Source: Liquorilactobacillus mali (GTDB taxonomy: Bacteria; Bacillota; Bacilli; Lactobacillales; Lactobacillaceae). From it: a stretch of DNA of 64,000 nucleotides. Positions within the stretch are counted from its first letter, which is position 1. The number at the start of each line of letters is the position of its first letter. Positions 37,777-47,903 of the stretch are shown here, piece by piece. The position numbers and the translations under genes are program-made. The stretch lies in the NCBI RefSeq assembly GCF_001437155.1, contig NZ_JQAR01000002.1:1-64000 (forward strand). The letters are read 5' to 3'. A model generated the notes under the pieces. That model was not told where the DNA came from, did not search any database, and saw only the letters and a program-made list of their open reading frames with translations.

Positions 37777-40035
37777 ATGAAACAACTTGAGAAGAGAGTG
37801 GAATCAAAGGCATGGGAAGGATTCAGTGGTGGAAATTGGCAGTCGGAGGTCGATATTCGTGACTTTATCCAACAGAACTTTAAACAGTATAACGGCGATG
37901 AATCATTTCTTGAAGATGCTACACCAGCAACAAAGGCGCTTAATGACCGTCTGGTTGCTTTAAAGCTTGAAGAACGTGCTGCTGGTGGTGTGCTTGATGC
38001 TGATACAAAGGTCGTTTCGACGATTACTTCCCACGGCCCAGGATATCTTGACAAAACACTTGAGAAAATTGTGGGACTTCAAACAGATAAACCTTTAAAG
38101 AAGGCTTTGATGCCTTATGGTGGAATCCGTATGGCAAAAGATGCACTTGAATCTTATGGATTAAAGCTTGATCCAGAAATGGAATATTTTTTTAATGATC
38201 TGTCAAAGACACATAATCAAGGTGTTTTTGATGCGTATACCCCGGATGTTAAGAGAGCACGGCATTATAAGATTGTAACTGGTCTTCCTGATGCATACGG
38301 ACGTGGTAGGATCGTTGGTGATTTTCCAAGAATTGCACTTTATGGAATTGATTACTTAGTTGCGTCTAAGTTGGATGATTTGGACAACTATGGTGATGGC
38401 GAGATGACAGACAGTGTAATCCAAATGAGAGAAGAAATCTCAGAGCAGATTCGTGCACTTAACCAGATCAAGGACATGGCTGCGTCATATGGTTATGACA
38501 TTTCTCAACCCGCTACAACGGCGCAAGAGGCAATTCAATGGCTCTACTTTGGTTATTTGGCAGCTATCAAACAACAAAATGGTGCTGCGATGTCAATTGG
38601 TAGAGTTGACACTTTCATTGATATTTTTGTTGAACGTGATATTGAACGTGGAATTTTGAATGAAAAAGAAGCTCAGGAGTTAATTGATCAGTTTACAATG
38701 AAGCTTCGTATGGTTTCCTTCATCCGTACACCTGAATATAATTCATTATTCTCAGGTAATCCGATTTGGGCAACATTGTCATTAGCAGGAATGGGAATTG
38801 ATGGTGAACATCATGTTACAAAGACAGCCTTTAGATTCCTGAACACATTGAAGAATATGGGTGCCGCTCCTGAACCTAATATTACGTTGTTATGGTCACA
38901 AAAGCTGCCAGATACTTTCAAGCGTTATGCAGCAGCAGTTTCAGTTGAAAGTTCAACTATTCAATATGAGAATGATGATTTAATGCGCAAACAATGGGGA
39001 ACTGACTATTATGCGATTGCTTGTTGTGTATCAGCGCAACCAGTAGCCAATGGGATTCAATATTTTGGTGCACGAGCAAATCTTGCTAAAACAGTTCTTT
39101 ATGCAATCAATGGTGGTAAAGATGAGATTGGAAAGGCTCAGGTTGGTCCGGCTTACGAACCAATTTCATCTGAATACATTGACTATGATGAATTTATGCA
39201 AAAATTTGATGCAATGATTGATTGGCTTGCTGACGTTTATGTCAATGCATTAAATACGATTCATTATATGCATGATAAATATTATTATGAATCAGCACAG
39301 CTTGCACTTAAAGATACAAGGCTGGATCGAACATTTGCAACTGGTATTTCAGGACTATCTGTTGCGGCAGACTCAATCTCAGCAATCAAGTATGGACATG
39401 TTAAAGTTATTCGTGATGAAGATGGCATTGCAGTTGATTTTAAAGCGGACAATGATTTCCCACGTTATGGTAACAATGATGAACGTGCTGATGAGATTGC
39501 AGTATGGTTGGTTAAATCCCTTTATACTAAAATGAACAAGCATCATCTATATCGTGGTTCTAAATTGTCGACTTCTGTTCTGACGATCACATCAAATGTT
39601 GTTTATGGCAAGAATACAGGGACAACGCCTAATGGACGTCAAAAGGGCGAACCATTTGCTCCAGGGGCTAACCCAGCATATGGGGCAGAAGAAAGTGGCG
39701 CGCTGGCTTCATTGCTGTCAGTGGCAAAGCTTCCTTACAAGTACGCAACGGACGGTATTTCGAATACTTTTGCTGTGACACCGACAACGTTAGGACATGA
39801 TGAAGATTTGCAAAAAGACACCTTGGTCAACATGATTAACGGTTATATGAAGAATAATGGGCATCATTTAAATATCAATGTCTTCAACCGTGAGACACTG
39901 CTTGATGCTCAGGTTCATCCTGAAAAGTATCCAACGTTGACAATTCGTGTTTCTGGTTACTGTGTATACTTTGCAGATTTAACCAAGGAACAACAAGATG
40001 ATGTAATTTCGAGAACGTTCCATCAAACTATGTAA
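37777..40035 (+). CDS. pflB: Formate acetyltransferase (pyruvate formate-lyase)
   Basis: 752 residues, the size of lactobacillal PFL. The active-site Cys-Cys pair lies in AIACCVSAQ and the glycyl radical Gly727 in RVSGYCVYF near the end. It turns pyruvate and CoA into acetyl-CoA and formate under anaerobic conditions; the radical is oxygen sensitive. ATG 37777 or 37774 both follow AAGGAGG; the frame reaches back to 37678, but this part contains the cre site and is untranslated. pflA follows at 120 bases. Confidence 0.96.
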   Translation: MKQLEKRVESKAWEGFSGGNWQSEVDIRDFIQQNFKQYNGDESFLEDATPATKALNDRLVALKLEERAAGGVLDADTKVVSTITSHGPGYLDKTLEKIVGLQTDKPLKKALMPYGGIRMAKDALESYGLKLDPEMEYFFNDLSKTHNQGVFDAYTPDVKRARHYKIVTGLPDAYGRGRIVGDFPRIALYGIDYLVASKLDDLDNYGDGEMTDSVIQMREEISEQIRALNQIKDMAASYGYDISQPATTAQEAIQWLYFGYLAAIKQQNGAAMSIGRVDTFIDIFVERDIERGILNEKEAQELIDQFTMKLRMVSFIRTPEYNSLFSGNPIWATLSLAGMGIDGEHHVTKTAFRFLNTLKNMGAAPEPNITLLWSQKLPDTFKRYAAAVSVESSTIQYENDDLMRKQWGTDYYAIACCVSAQPVANGIQYFGARANLAKTVLYAINGGKDEIGKAQVGPAYEPISSEYIDYDEFMQKFDAMIDWLADVYVNALNTIHYMHDKYYYESAQLALKDTRLDRTFATGISGLSVAADSISAIKYGHVKVIRDEDGIAVDFKADNDFPRYGNNDERADEIAVWLVKSLYTKMNKHHLYRGSKLSTSVLTITSNVVYGKNTGTTPNGRQKGEPFAPGANPAYGAEESGALASLLSVAKLPYKYATDGISNTFAVTPTTLGHDEDLQKDTLVNMINGYMKNNGHHLNINVFNRETLLDAQVHPEKYPTLTIRVSGYCVYFADLTKEQQDDVISRTFHQTM

Positions 40036-40093
40036 TGCAGCTAAAAAATTTTAAATAGAGAATTCAGCACTTGAATGTGATGATATAAAAGGT

Positions 40094-40128
40094 GATTGTG
40101 GCAAGTGTGGGGGCCACAATCCCTTTTA
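40094..40128 (+). terminator. Hairpin between pflB and pflA
   Basis: GATTGTGGC (40094-40102) pairs perfectly with GCCACAATC (40113-40121), followed by CCTTTTATTTTA. It has the form of a partial terminator and could lower pflA expression relative to pflB or protect the pflB transcript end. Confidence 0.6.
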
Positions 40129-40154
40129 TTTTAGGTAGTGAGGAGGGAAGACTG

Positions 40155-40952
40155 ATGTTACAAAGACAAATGCATGAACGCAAAGTTCCAACGCGCGATG
40201 GTAAAATAATTGGGTATGTACATTCAACTGAAAGCTTTGGCGCGGTTGATGGCCCAGGTATTCGCTTTGTCGTCTTTATGCAGGGCTGCAATATGCGCTG
40301 CCAATTCTGCCATAATCCTGATACATGGCGTAAAAATGTCGGTACAGAGATGACAACAGACGAAATTCTTCAGATGGCGTTACCATATCGGCAATTCTGG
40401 GGCGAAAAGGGTGGTATCACACTCAGTGGTGGCGAGATAATGCTTCAAACAGAATTTGCTTTGGAGCTCTTTACAAAATGTAAGAAGTTGGGTATTAATA
40501 CTTGCTTAGATACTTGTGGACAGCCATTTACTAGGCGTCAGCCTTGGTTCGATAACTTCAAGAAGTTAATGAAAGTTACGGATATTTTGTTGGTAGATAT
40601 CAAGCACATTAATTCTGATGAACACCGTAAACTTACTGGATTTAGAAATGAGAACATTCTAGATATGTGCGAGTTTTTGTCAGATATTAATAAGCCTGTG
40701 TGGATACGTCATGTGTTGATTCCGGAGAGAACCGATTTTGACAATTATTTAATTCAGTTAGGTGATTATATCAAAACACTGCATAACGTTGAAAAGGTAG
40801 AAGTCCTTCCATATCATACAATGGGGGTGCATAAATACCGTGAGATGGGTATTAAGTATAAACTTGATGGTATTGAACCTCCAACTCCAGAGCGTGTGAG
40901 AAATGCAGAGAAACTATTGCACGTTGCAGATTATCGAGGATACTTGGAGTAA
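40155..40952 (+). CDS. pflA: Pyruvate formate-lyase activating enzyme
   Basis: 265 residues, radical SAM. The iron-sulfur motif CNMRCQFC (about residues 39-46) and the SAM-binding GGITLSGGE are intact. It abstracts hydrogen from the PFL glycine to create the radical. ATG 40155 follows GGAGGGAAGACTG; a frame from 40092 would be translated through the upstream hairpin and has no ribosome binding site. It is followed by a terminator. Confidence 0.95.
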   Translation: MLQRQMHERKVPTRDGKIIGYVHSTESFGAVDGPGIRFVVFMQGCNMRCQFCHNPDTWRKNVGTEMTTDEILQMALPYRQFWGEKGGITLSGGEIMLQTEFALELFTKCKKLGINTCLDTCGQPFTRRQPWFDNFKKLMKVTDILLVDIKHINSDEHRKLTGFRNENILDMCEFLSDINKPVWIRHVLIPERTDFDNYLIQLGDYIKTLHNVEKVEVLPYHTMGVHKYREMGIKYKLDGIEPPTPERVRNAEKLLHVADYRGYLE

Positions 40953-40990
40953 AGGTATAAAATTCAATAGATTATGTTTCTTAGAAGAAG

Positions 40991-41028
40991 GGTTGGGTCA
41001 GAGATTAACTTTTGATCCAGTCCTTTTT
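40991..41028 (+). terminator. Terminator of pflBA
   Basis: GGTTGGGTCA (40991-41000) pairs with TGATCCAGTCC (41013-41023) with wobble pairs, followed by five T. Confidence 0.75.
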
Positions 41029-41059
41029 AGTATCTAGAATTCACAGTTTTAAATATCTT

Positions 41060-41644
41060 CTAAGAAAATGGATCATTATTATTATCCTTAACGCGGATAT
41101 ATTCGATGTCATGAGCAATGTTATCAGCAAATTCCTCATTAACGGTATCTGCCAAAAATGCCAATGACATATCAATTCCGGCGGATACCCCAGAAGAAGA
41201 ATAAAGACGATCATCAACTATCCAACGTGCTTCTTTGACCCAATTAACCTGAGTGTTGCTACCCGTTACCCAGTCAAATGCTAACTTATTTGAAGTCGCT
41301 CTTTTGCCATCCATGAAATGTGTGGCAGCTAGTAATGCGGAACCTGTACAAACTGTCAGACAGTAGGTAGCTTTTGATGCCAGCAATGCAAGTTTTTTAA
41401 GAAAAGCAGTATCGGATATTAAAGTTCTTGTAGCTGCACCGCCTGGGATTAGTAAGACTCCTTCTTTATTGATATCAGATACGGATTTTGCATCCAGACT
41501 GATCTGATCGTAGCTCTTGATGCTGGAGGCCTTATCAAGTGTAAATAAATTTACCCGAAAGCCATCTGCATGTAAGAACACTTCCATAGGTCCAAAAACA
41601 TCAAGTGGTTCGAAATCGTTGAAAAGAAGAATATTGATATCCAT
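41060..41644 (-). CDS. DJ-1/PfpI family protein
   Basis: 194 residues of the class I glutamine amidotransferase-like fold. The elbow TVCTGSALLAA (Cys about 101) and the earlier FEPLDVFGPMEVF and LLIPGG match the ThiJ/PfpI branch close to isonitrile hydratase and to AraC-associated GATase1 proteins. Role unknown; hydratase, glyoxalase or chaperone functions all occur in the superfamily. ATG 41644 follows GGAGGTACTCATA. It is transcribed convergently with pflA and stands alone. Confidence 0.78.
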   Translation of the reverse strand: MDINILLFNDFEPLDVFGPMEVFLHADGFRVNLFTLDKASSIKSYDQISLDAKSVSDINKEGVLLIPGGAATRTLISDTAFLKKLALLASKATYCLTVCTGSALLAATHFMDGKRATSNKLAFDWVTGSNTQVNWVKEARWIVDDRLYSSSGVSAGIDMSLAFLADTVNEEFADNIAHDIEYIRVKDNNNDPFS

Positions 41645-41770
41645 TATGAGTACCTCCAAAGCAGGATGCGATTAAAGTGACAAGACTAATTCAAAAAAAC
41701 AATCTGGAAAAGCAAATTGAAAGCATGGATAGTGCTGCCGGCGTGTTTCAAATACTGTATAAAAATAATT

Positions 41771-41794
41771 TTTAAACATAACTTTAAACATAAC
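41771..41794. repeat. Perfect 12-base tandem repeat
   Basis: TTTAAACATAAC occurs twice without a gap. It lies in the 480-base gene-free gap between the DJ-1 gene and the PTS operon. Nearby are -10-like TATAAT boxes at 41993-41998 and 42050-42055 and an inverted ATAGTAAA / TTTACTAT pair (42016-42023, 42045-42052). A regulator site is possible; nothing else is seen in the gap. Confidence 0.5.
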
Positions 41795-42124
41795 TTATTT
41801 AAAATCTAATATAGCATAATAGTAAATCAATAAGGTGGATCCAAAAGAAATAAAGATAGCTAATTTACATTGAGAGTATTTATAAAAGAAAGATTTGCAG
41901 ATGGTCATGTGAATAAAGGAAGATTTAACGCAGTAGAATAGTTGTTATTCAATCAATTGGTCTATTCCATTTTATTTTATTTCCAGAGATGTTATAATTC
42001 TTTACATCTAGTATAAATAGTAAAGCTATGCATTTAAGTGAATATTTACTATAATGAGACGAGGTACCATTAAGCAAGACTGCATAGATATTATGTTAAT
42101 CAAATAAAAGGGGGATTTTTTATA

Positions 42125-42607
42125 ATGGGTACACCAAATATCGTTTTAACTAGAATTGATAATCGTTTAGTACATGGACAGGTCGGTGTTGTTTGGACCT
42201 CTTCAATTGGTGCTAATCTTTTGCTAGTAGCAAATGACGATGCTGCGAAGAGCGAGTTGCAGCAAGAATTGATGTCAGCAACAGCAGAAACTTCAGGTGT
42301 AGGTATTCGTTTTTGGTCATTGGAGAAAACGATCACTACAATTGGGAAGGCTAGTCAAAGACAAAAGATATTTTTAATTGTCAAAACACCGCAAGATGTA
42401 CTGAACTTGGTACAAGGAGGTGTTCCAATTACTGAACTGAATGTTGGCAATATGCATTATAGCGAAGATAAGGTTCAGATTACAAAGAAGGTCTATGTCG
42501 ATCAGGCGGACAAAGATGCGTTTAACAAGTTGGTCGAATTGGGGATTGATGTTTATATTCAAGATGTTCCAGAGGAGAGAAAAATAGCAATTAAGGATGT
42601 GATTTAA
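42125..42607 (+). CDS. PTS mannose-family EIIB
   Basis: 160 residues. The phospho-accepting histidine lies in IDNRLVHGQV (His about 17), diagnostic of mannose/sorbose/N-acetylgalactosamine-type IIB. It passes phosphate from IIA to the incoming sugar. It opens a IIB-IIC-IID-IIA operon behind GGGGGATTTTTTATA. The substrate is open: mannose-family systems carry hexoses, hexosamines and also fructosamines, and no sugar-specific enzyme lies in the operon. Confidence 0.92.
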   Translation: MGTPNIVLTRIDNRLVHGQVGVVWTSSIGANLLLVANDDAAKSELQQELMSATAETSGVGIRFWSLEKTITTIGKASQRQKIFLIVKTPQDVLNLVQGGVPITELNVGNMHYSEDKVQITKKVYVDQADKDAFNKLVELGIDVYIQDVPEERKIAIKDVI

Positions 42608-43417
42608 ATGGCAGTTACGTTGACCCAGGGTATTCTAATAGCAATCTTCGCTATTATCGCCGGGATTGATTTTTGGTTAGAAGGTTTTTACATATTTAGA
42701 CCCATGATTGTATGTACCGTTACAGGTTTCTTACTGGGTGACTTGAAATTAGGAATAATTGCAGGAGGTTTAACTGAGCTTGCATTTGCAGGGTTGACTC
42801 CTGTTGGAGGTACTCAGCCGCCTAATCCGATTATGGCAGGAATAATGACTGTTGTTATCGCACATACCACAGGACATAGTCCAGCAACGGCAATTGGTTT
42901 ATCATTGCCCTTTAGTATTTTAATGCAATATATAATTTTATTTTGTTATTCAATTTTTTCTGTATTTACAAAGAAAGCTGATGAGTATGTTGCAAAAGGA
43001 GAATTTCGTAAATTTGGAATGATTGTACTTCTGCCAACTGTACTCGTAGCCTTATTGTATAGTGCTTTTTCGTTCTTGAGTGTGTATGGAGCACAAAATT
43101 TAATGAAGACATTGGTTAACTCAATGCCAACATGGTTAAGTCATGGCTTTACGATTGCAGGAGGAATCTTACCCGCTGTAGGTTTTGGTTTACTGCTCAA
43201 GAGTATGTTGAAAGTCAAGTATGTTCCATATTTATTATTAGGTTTTACTGCGGCATGTTTCATAAAATTCGGAAACTTAATGCCTGTTGCAATTATTGGT
43301 GCCTCTCTTGCTTGGATTGAATATGGTAGGGAAAAGAAGGAGCAAGAGGTAAACAAGAAGTTCAAGAACATGGAGAAGTCGCTTGAAAATGTCGGAGGTG
43401 AAGAAGATGGAATCTGA
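42608..43417 (+). CDS. PTS mannose-family EIIC
   Basis: 269 residues, with about seven hydrophobic segments and the family motif GGLTELAFAGLTPVGGTQPPNP (about residues 55-76), which lines the sugar path. The ATG lies directly after the EIIB stop, with GGATG as weak ribosome binding site. It forms the membrane channel with EIID. The charged tail ends KKFKNMEKSLENVGGEEDGI and overlaps the EIID start by 11 bases. Confidence 0.92.
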   Translation: MAVTLTQGILIAIFAIIAGIDFWLEGFYIFRPMIVCTVTGFLLGDLKLGIIAGGLTELAFAGLTPVGGTQPPNPIMAGIMTVVIAHTTGHSPATAIGLSLPFSILMQYIILFCYSIFSVFTKKADEYVAKGEFRKFGMIVLLPTVLVALLYSAFSFLSVYGAQNLMKTLVNSMPTWLSHGFTIAGGILPAVGFGLLLKSMLKVKYVPYLLLGFTAACFIKFGNLMPVAIIGASLAWIEYGREKKEQEVNKKFKNMEKSLENVGGEEDGI

Positions 43418-44216
43418 GAAAAAAGCAAGAAACAAGCTGAGTAGAAGAGATATTACTAAGCTAGGACTCCTATCTTTATTTAACCAATCAGGGATGAATT
43501 ATCAACGAATGCAAGCTGATGGTTGGACTTTTGCGATGATTCCATCATTGAAGAAAGTATATGGTGATGATAAAAAGGGACTCATTGAAGCAGTAAAATC
43601 TAATTTGCAATTTATAAATACTAATAATTATGCGGCTCCGCTACTGATGGGTCTTGAGGCTTCACTAGAAGAAAATGGTGAAGAGCGTTCAACAATCGAT
43701 GGCTTGCGTGTAGCTCTGTTTGGTCCAATAGCTGGAATTGGTGATGCAATTACTTGGTACACGATTTTACCAATTGTTGCTGGTGTAACAGCCTCTTTTG
43801 CAAAACAAGGAAGTATTCTTGGGCCATTAGTATTCTTCATAGTGTATCTTGCAATGTTCTTGGCAAGGATTCCAATAGCTCATTTAGGATATTCAGCTGG
43901 TACAAAGGCTATCTCGAAGATACATGAGAACTCGGCGATTGTTGCACATGCGGCCAGTGTTCTTGGATGCACGGTCATTGGGGGATTAATTGCAACTTAT
44001 GTCCAAATTGATGTGGTCACTAAAATACAGGTGACATCTTCTCACACGATTTCAATACAGAAAGAATTCTTTGATAATATCTTTCCTAATATTCTTCCAC
44101 TGGGGTATACATTTCTATTATATTGGTTACTGAAAAAGAAGAATGTTAATCCTGTGACTTTGATAATTCTAACATTCTTACTATCAATTTTATTTTCGTG
44201 GATGGGAGTTCTTTAA
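43407..44216 (+). CDS. PTS mannose-family EIID
   Basis: 269 residues. LFNQSGMNYQRMQADGW near the start and GPIAGIGDAITWYTILPI (about residues 112-129) are the usual EIID signatures; several hydrophobic helices follow. Together with EIIC it forms the transport unit. ATG 43407 is chosen, with GGAGGTGAAGAAG before it; the frame extends to 43383 without a better site. Confidence 0.92.
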   Translation: MESEKKARNKLSRRDITKLGLLSLFNQSGMNYQRMQADGWTFAMIPSLKKVYGDDKKGLIEAVKSNLQFINTNNYAAPLLMGLEASLEENGEERSTIDGLRVALFGPIAGIGDAITWYTILPIVAGVTASFAKQGSILGPLVFFIVYLAMFLARIPIAHLGYSAGTKAISKIHENSAIVAHAASVLGCTVIGGLIATYVQIDVVTKIQVTSSHTISIQKEFFDNIFPNILPLGYTFLLYWLLKKKNVNPVTLIILTFLLSILFSWMGVL

Positions 44217-44218
44217 AG

Positions 44219-44644
44219 ATGCAGATTATTGTAACGGGTCATGGCAATTTTGGAACTGGGATTAAATCAACAGTCAAGTTGCTTGCAGGGTCAATTCCAA
44301 ATGTTAATTATGTCGACTTTTCTGCCAATATGAATGAAGAAGATCTGGCTGATGAGTTTGAAAGTCTTTTAAAAGAAGAGGCTAAAGCGGTTTTTTTCTG
44401 TGATTTAATCGGTGGAACACCGTACAAGCAAGCGGTGTATAAGAAAGAAAAATATGATGTTGCAGTTATCGCCGGCTGTAACGTAGGTTCATTGTTGGAA
44501 GTTGGTTTGCAGACTAACTTAAGTGAAGCCAGTGATGTACATTTAGTTGCACAGAATCTGGTTGAGGCTGCAAAAAACGGGATTCAGGAATTTGGTGTCA
44601 GAAAGACTCAAATTTTAGATGAGGCAGAGGAAGACGGTATTTAG
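44219..44644 (+). CDS. PTS mannose-family EIIA
   Basis: 141 residues. The phospho-histidine is His8 in IIVTGHGNFGTG, and LIGGTPYKQAV is the usual later loop of the EIIA-Man fold. It takes phosphate from HPr. ATG 44219 follows GGATGGGAG, two bases after the EIID stop. The operon order with IIA last and separate differs from the fused IIAB of the mannose housekeeping system, so this is a specialised transporter. Confidence 0.9.
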   Translation: MQIIVTGHGNFGTGIKSTVKLLAGSIPNVNYVDFSANMNEEDLADEFESLLKEEAKAVFFCDLIGGTPYKQAVYKKEKYDVAVIAGCNVGSLLEVGLQTNLSEASDVHLVAQNLVEAAKNGIQEFGVRKTQILDEAEEDGI

Positions 44645-44692
44645 AAGCGGACGAAGGTGCTGCTGTATATGAAATGTGTAACAGGTAGAGAA

Positions 44693-44728
44693 GCCATGTC
44701 AAAATTTAAAATTTGACATGGCTTTTTT
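44693..44728 (+). terminator. Terminator of the mannose-family PTS operon
   Basis: GCCATGTCAAA (44693-44703) pairs perfectly with TTTGACATGGC (44712-44722), followed by six T. The remaining gap to 44996 is very A/T-rich and shows no gene. Confidence 0.85.
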
Positions 44729-44996
44729 GGCTGTGCATGTTTATAAACACGCTTTGGAGTTTAAGTTTATTGTTAGATTTTAATCTAGTAATCAAATTTA
44801 TTAATATGTCATAAAGCAAATATATTTTTTTCAATTCAGATATAAAATATTGAATACAGAATTGTACTATATTTATTTCACATTTATTTCACAATTTTTC
44901 TCACGAAATTTTTAGTTGCCAAAAGTTATGAATGTGTTATTTTAATTATTGCTGATATTTTACAAGTAAATATTTTGCGATTATTATCTATGAGGG

Positions 44997-45674
44997 GTGA
45001 GTCCAATAAATTCATTCAAATATAATGTTTCAACTAATCTGAGAAAACAAATAGTTCCAGTTCCTTCTAGTATTGGAGAAGCAAGTGGAATTTCATTTAT
45101 GGGAAGAAACGTCAAATCTATAATTTTCACGACAGATATAGCAATCGTCAGGAATACAAATGCGGATGCAATCTGGGCAGTATATCCATTCACGCCAGAT
45201 CCTGCGATTATGCAGGCTATACATGTCGCCTCCGATAAACCTGTTTTCTCGGGAGTAGGTGGTGGATTAACAAGTGGCAAACGTTCAGCAGACATGAGCC
45301 TTTTTGCTGAGAGTTGGGGGAGCCTAGGTGTAATAGTGAATGCCCCCACATCTGTAGATACAATTAAATTGATAAATGATGTCGTTGATATTCCTATTAT
45401 TATGACTGTGATTTCGGCAGATATTGATTTTGATGAGAAATTTGCGGCTGGGATCGATGTCATTAATGTAAGTGGTGGTCGGAATACTGCTAAAATAGTT
45501 AAGGAAATTAGGATGAAGTATCCAGAAGTCCCCTTGATTGCAACAGGTGGTCATTCGGATGAATCTATTTGTTCGGCAATCGCTGCTGGAGCAAATGCAA
45601 TTATTTATACACCGCCGACAACAAGCAGTTTGTTTTCTCGAAAAATGAAGGAATATCGTGAGTTTGGATTCTGA
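44997..45674 (+). CDS. TIM-barrel protein of unknown function
   Basis: 225 residues, a beta/alpha barrel by pattern: alternating strands such as VKSIIFTTDIAIV, PVFSGVGGGLTSG, IPIIMTVISADID, GIDVINVSGG and VPLIATGGHSDES. The last two resemble a phosphate-binding end like that of NanE or HisA-type barrels. I do not know its substrate. The only start is GTG 44997, directly after GAGGGG, with a stop in frame two codons upstream, so the ribosome binding site is too close for normal initiation. The PTS terminator before it suggests separate transcription. Confidence 0.65.
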   Translation: MSPINSFKYNVSTNLRKQIVPVPSSIGEASGISFMGRNVKSIIFTTDIAIVRNTNADAIWAVYPFTPDPAIMQAIHVASDKPVFSGVGGGLTSGKRSADMSLFAESWGSLGVIVNAPTSVDTIKLINDVVDIPIIMTVISADIDFDEKFAAGIDVINVSGGRNTAKIVKEIRMKYPEVPLIATGGHSDESICSAIAAGANAIIYTPPTTSSLFSRKMKEYREFGF

Positions 45675-45861
45675 TCACTCAAGTATAAATAATCACGATG
45701 AAAATAATTCTCCATAAAAATATTTAATTTAAATTTGGTTTTTTATTGTAAGTGGTCTTGATTTTGTTATATTATTAACTTGTGAATTAAATATGAAATG
45801 TACAGATTAGCAATGTACGGCGAATAATATTTAATGATTAGTAATGGAGGAGAATCGATGT

Positions 45862-46830
45862 ATGAAGACAAAACAAGAGAATATTTTTTCTTCGAAAACG
45901 CTTAGTTACTTCTTGCAATTGGCTGAAACAATGAGTTATACGCAAGCAGCGCAGATCCTAGGAATTACACAACCAGCATTGACGCAGCAAATAAAGAAGC
46001 TGGAGAGAACAGTTGGAGCACCATTATTCTATTCTGTTGGTAAAAAGCTGCACTTATCGGATGCGGGGTATACAATGTTAGATGCAACTCATCAAATTTA
46101 CGAAACATTGAACCGTGCAACAGATGAGATTCAGCAATCAACTAGTGCTGTTCAAGGAGATATCAGTGTTGGGATTCTAGCTTCAGTAGAAGATCATGTC
46201 TTTACTCAATTCGCGATTGAATACTACAAGCAGCATAGTGATGTCAAGATCATTTATCATATGCTGACTCGCAAAGAAATTTGGGAACTTCTCGAAAGCA
46301 ATAGTATTGATCTAGCTGTAATGTATTTACCAGATGATAGTATCAAGAATTGGAAACCATATGAATCTAAGAAAATCATTGAGGAAAACTTGATTTTCTT
46401 ACATAGTGAAGATGAGTTTTCGAAGAAACGTCGTATCAAATTGCGTGATACCTTGAACCGTGATTGGGTAACTTATCCTCCTAAATATTATTTGAATAGT
46501 ACATTGCTTGAAACTTACAAGAATTCCTTAGTTGATAAACCGCATAGTGTTGCGCATTTTGCCACTCCGGAACAACTTTTTGATTTTGCACAGGCAACAG
46601 GTGTCAATACTGCTTTACCGACATCATTTGTGGTTTCACACCAAAATGAAAATGAGAAGAAACTCAGCGAGGCACATTTTGACCCAGAGATCACTTTTGA
46701 TTTGTCCTTTGTTTTTCGCAAGGATAAAGATCAAATCCCACGAATTGCAAGTTTCTTGGCAAGTTTCGATGACTTTCTAAGTGAAAAAAATTATATTTCG
46801 CGCTTGACAGAAATAAGCAATCAAGGTTAA
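45862..46830 (+). CDS. LysR-family transcriptional regulator
   Basis: 322 residues. The winged-helix domain is clear (LAETMSYTQAAQILGITQPALTQQIKKLE, about residues 16-44), followed by a LysR substrate-binding domain with GDISVGILASVEDH. It would bind DNA as a tetramer and respond to a small ligand, unknown here. ATG 45862 is chosen behind GGAGGAG; a start at 45844 would put the ribosome binding site inside the gene. It reads toward ppaC 44 bases away without a visible terminator. Confidence 0.88.
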   Translation: MKTKQENIFSSKTLSYFLQLAETMSYTQAAQILGITQPALTQQIKKLERTVGAPLFYSVGKKLHLSDAGYTMLDATHQIYETLNRATDEIQQSTSAVQGDISVGILASVEDHVFTQFAIEYYKQHSDVKIIYHMLTRKEIWELLESNSIDLAVMYLPDDSIKNWKPYESKKIIEENLIFLHSEDEFSKKRRIKLRDTLNRDWVTYPPKYYLNSTLLETYKNSLVDKPHSVAHFATPEQLFDFAQATGVNTALPTSFVVSHQNENEKKLSEAHFDPEITFDLSFVFRKDKDQIPRIASFLASFDDFLSEKNYISRLTEISNQG

Positions 46831-46873
46831 ATCAAATTAGAGAACTAAATAAGTAAGAATGGAGATTTTTTCG

Positions 46874-47794
46874 ATGAAAGAACTTGTTTTTGGTCACAAA
46901 AATCCAGATACAGATGCGATCGTTGCTGCTAAAGCTTTTGCATATTTACAGAACCAGCTTGGCGCTGATGCAGAAGCTGTTGCATTGGGTACACCTAATG
47001 AGGAAACAAAGTTTGTTCTAGAACATTTTGCTGAGAAGGCACCACGCGTGGTGACAGAAGTGAGCAAAGAAGTTGATGCTGTAATGCTTGTAGATCACAA
47101 CGAGGCTCAACAAAGTGTTGATGATATTAAAGATGTTACAGTCACACATGTTGTTGACCATCATCGTATTGCTAATTTTGAAACAGCTGCTCCACTGTAT
47201 TACTATGCTGAACCTGTTGGTTGTACAAGTACAATCATTTTGAAGCTGTTCAAGCAAAATAATGTGGAAGTACCTGCTAAACTGGCTGGTTTGATGTTGT
47301 CTGCAATTATTTCTGATACTCTATTATTCAAGTCACCTACAACTACGCCTGCTGATGAAGAAGCAGTTAAGGAATTAGCTAAGATTGCTGATGTTGACTA
47401 TGAGACATATGGTCTAGAAATGCTCAAGGCAGGAACGAACCTTGGCAGCAAATCGGAAAAAGAATTAATTGATTCAGATGCAAAGTCATTCAAGCTTGGT
47501 GGCAAGACTGTTAGAATCAATCAAGTAAACACTGTTGATCTCGCTGAAGTTTTTGCACGTGAGGCTAAGTTGCGTAGTGCAATTGAAGAAGAAAGTGCTG
47601 AAAAGGGATATGACCTGTTCCTGTTGATGGTTACAAACATTCTTGATAGCAATACACGCCTACTAGTTGTCGGCGAACCAAAAGATGTTGTTGAGAAGGC
47701 TTTTGATGTTAAATTGACAGATGACAAGGTTGATCTTCCAGGCGTTGTTTCACGTAAGAAACAAGTTGTACCTCCACTGGAAAAGGCATTTTAG
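46874..47794 (+). CDS. ppaC: Manganese-dependent inorganic pyrophosphatase
   Basis: 306 residues of the DHH phosphoesterase family, type II pyrophosphatase. Metal-binding motifs GHKNPDTDA (start), LVDHNE (about 74-79) and VDHHRIANF (about 95-103) are intact, and the carboxy-terminal [10 protein letters not shown] is the usual substrate-binding SRKKQ. It hydrolyses pyrophosphate from biosynthetic reactions. ATG 46874 follows GGAGA; the frame from 46859 adds five residues. A terminator follows. Confidence 0.96.
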   Translation: MKELVFGHKNPDTDAIVAAKAFAYLQNQLGADAEAVALGTPNEETKFVLEHFAEKAPRVVTEVSKEVDAVMLVDHNEAQQSVDDIKDVTVTHVVDHHRIANFETAAPLYYYAEPVGCTSTIILKLFKQNNVEVPAKLAGLMLSAIISDTLLFKSPTTTPADEEAVKELAKIADVDYETYGLEMLKAGTNLGSKSEKELIDSDAKSFKLGGKTVRINQVNTVDLAEVFAREAKLRSAIEEESAEKGYDLFLLMVTNILDSNTRLLVVGEPKDVVEKAFDVKLTDDKVDLPGVVSRKKQVVPPLEKAF

Positions 47795-47821
47795 TTAAAC
47801 ATTAAATTTAAATAAAGCAAG

Positions 47822-47860
47822 CACAAAGGTAATTGTAAAGATTATTTTTGTGTTTTTTTT
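47822..47860 (+). terminator. Terminator of ppaC
   Basis: CACAAA (47822-47827) pairs with TTTGTG (47847-47852) and is followed by eight T. Confidence 0.6.
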
Positions 47861-47903
47861 ATGTTACTATATAAGAAAATTGATTGTGGAGGGGTCTTAT
47901 TAG

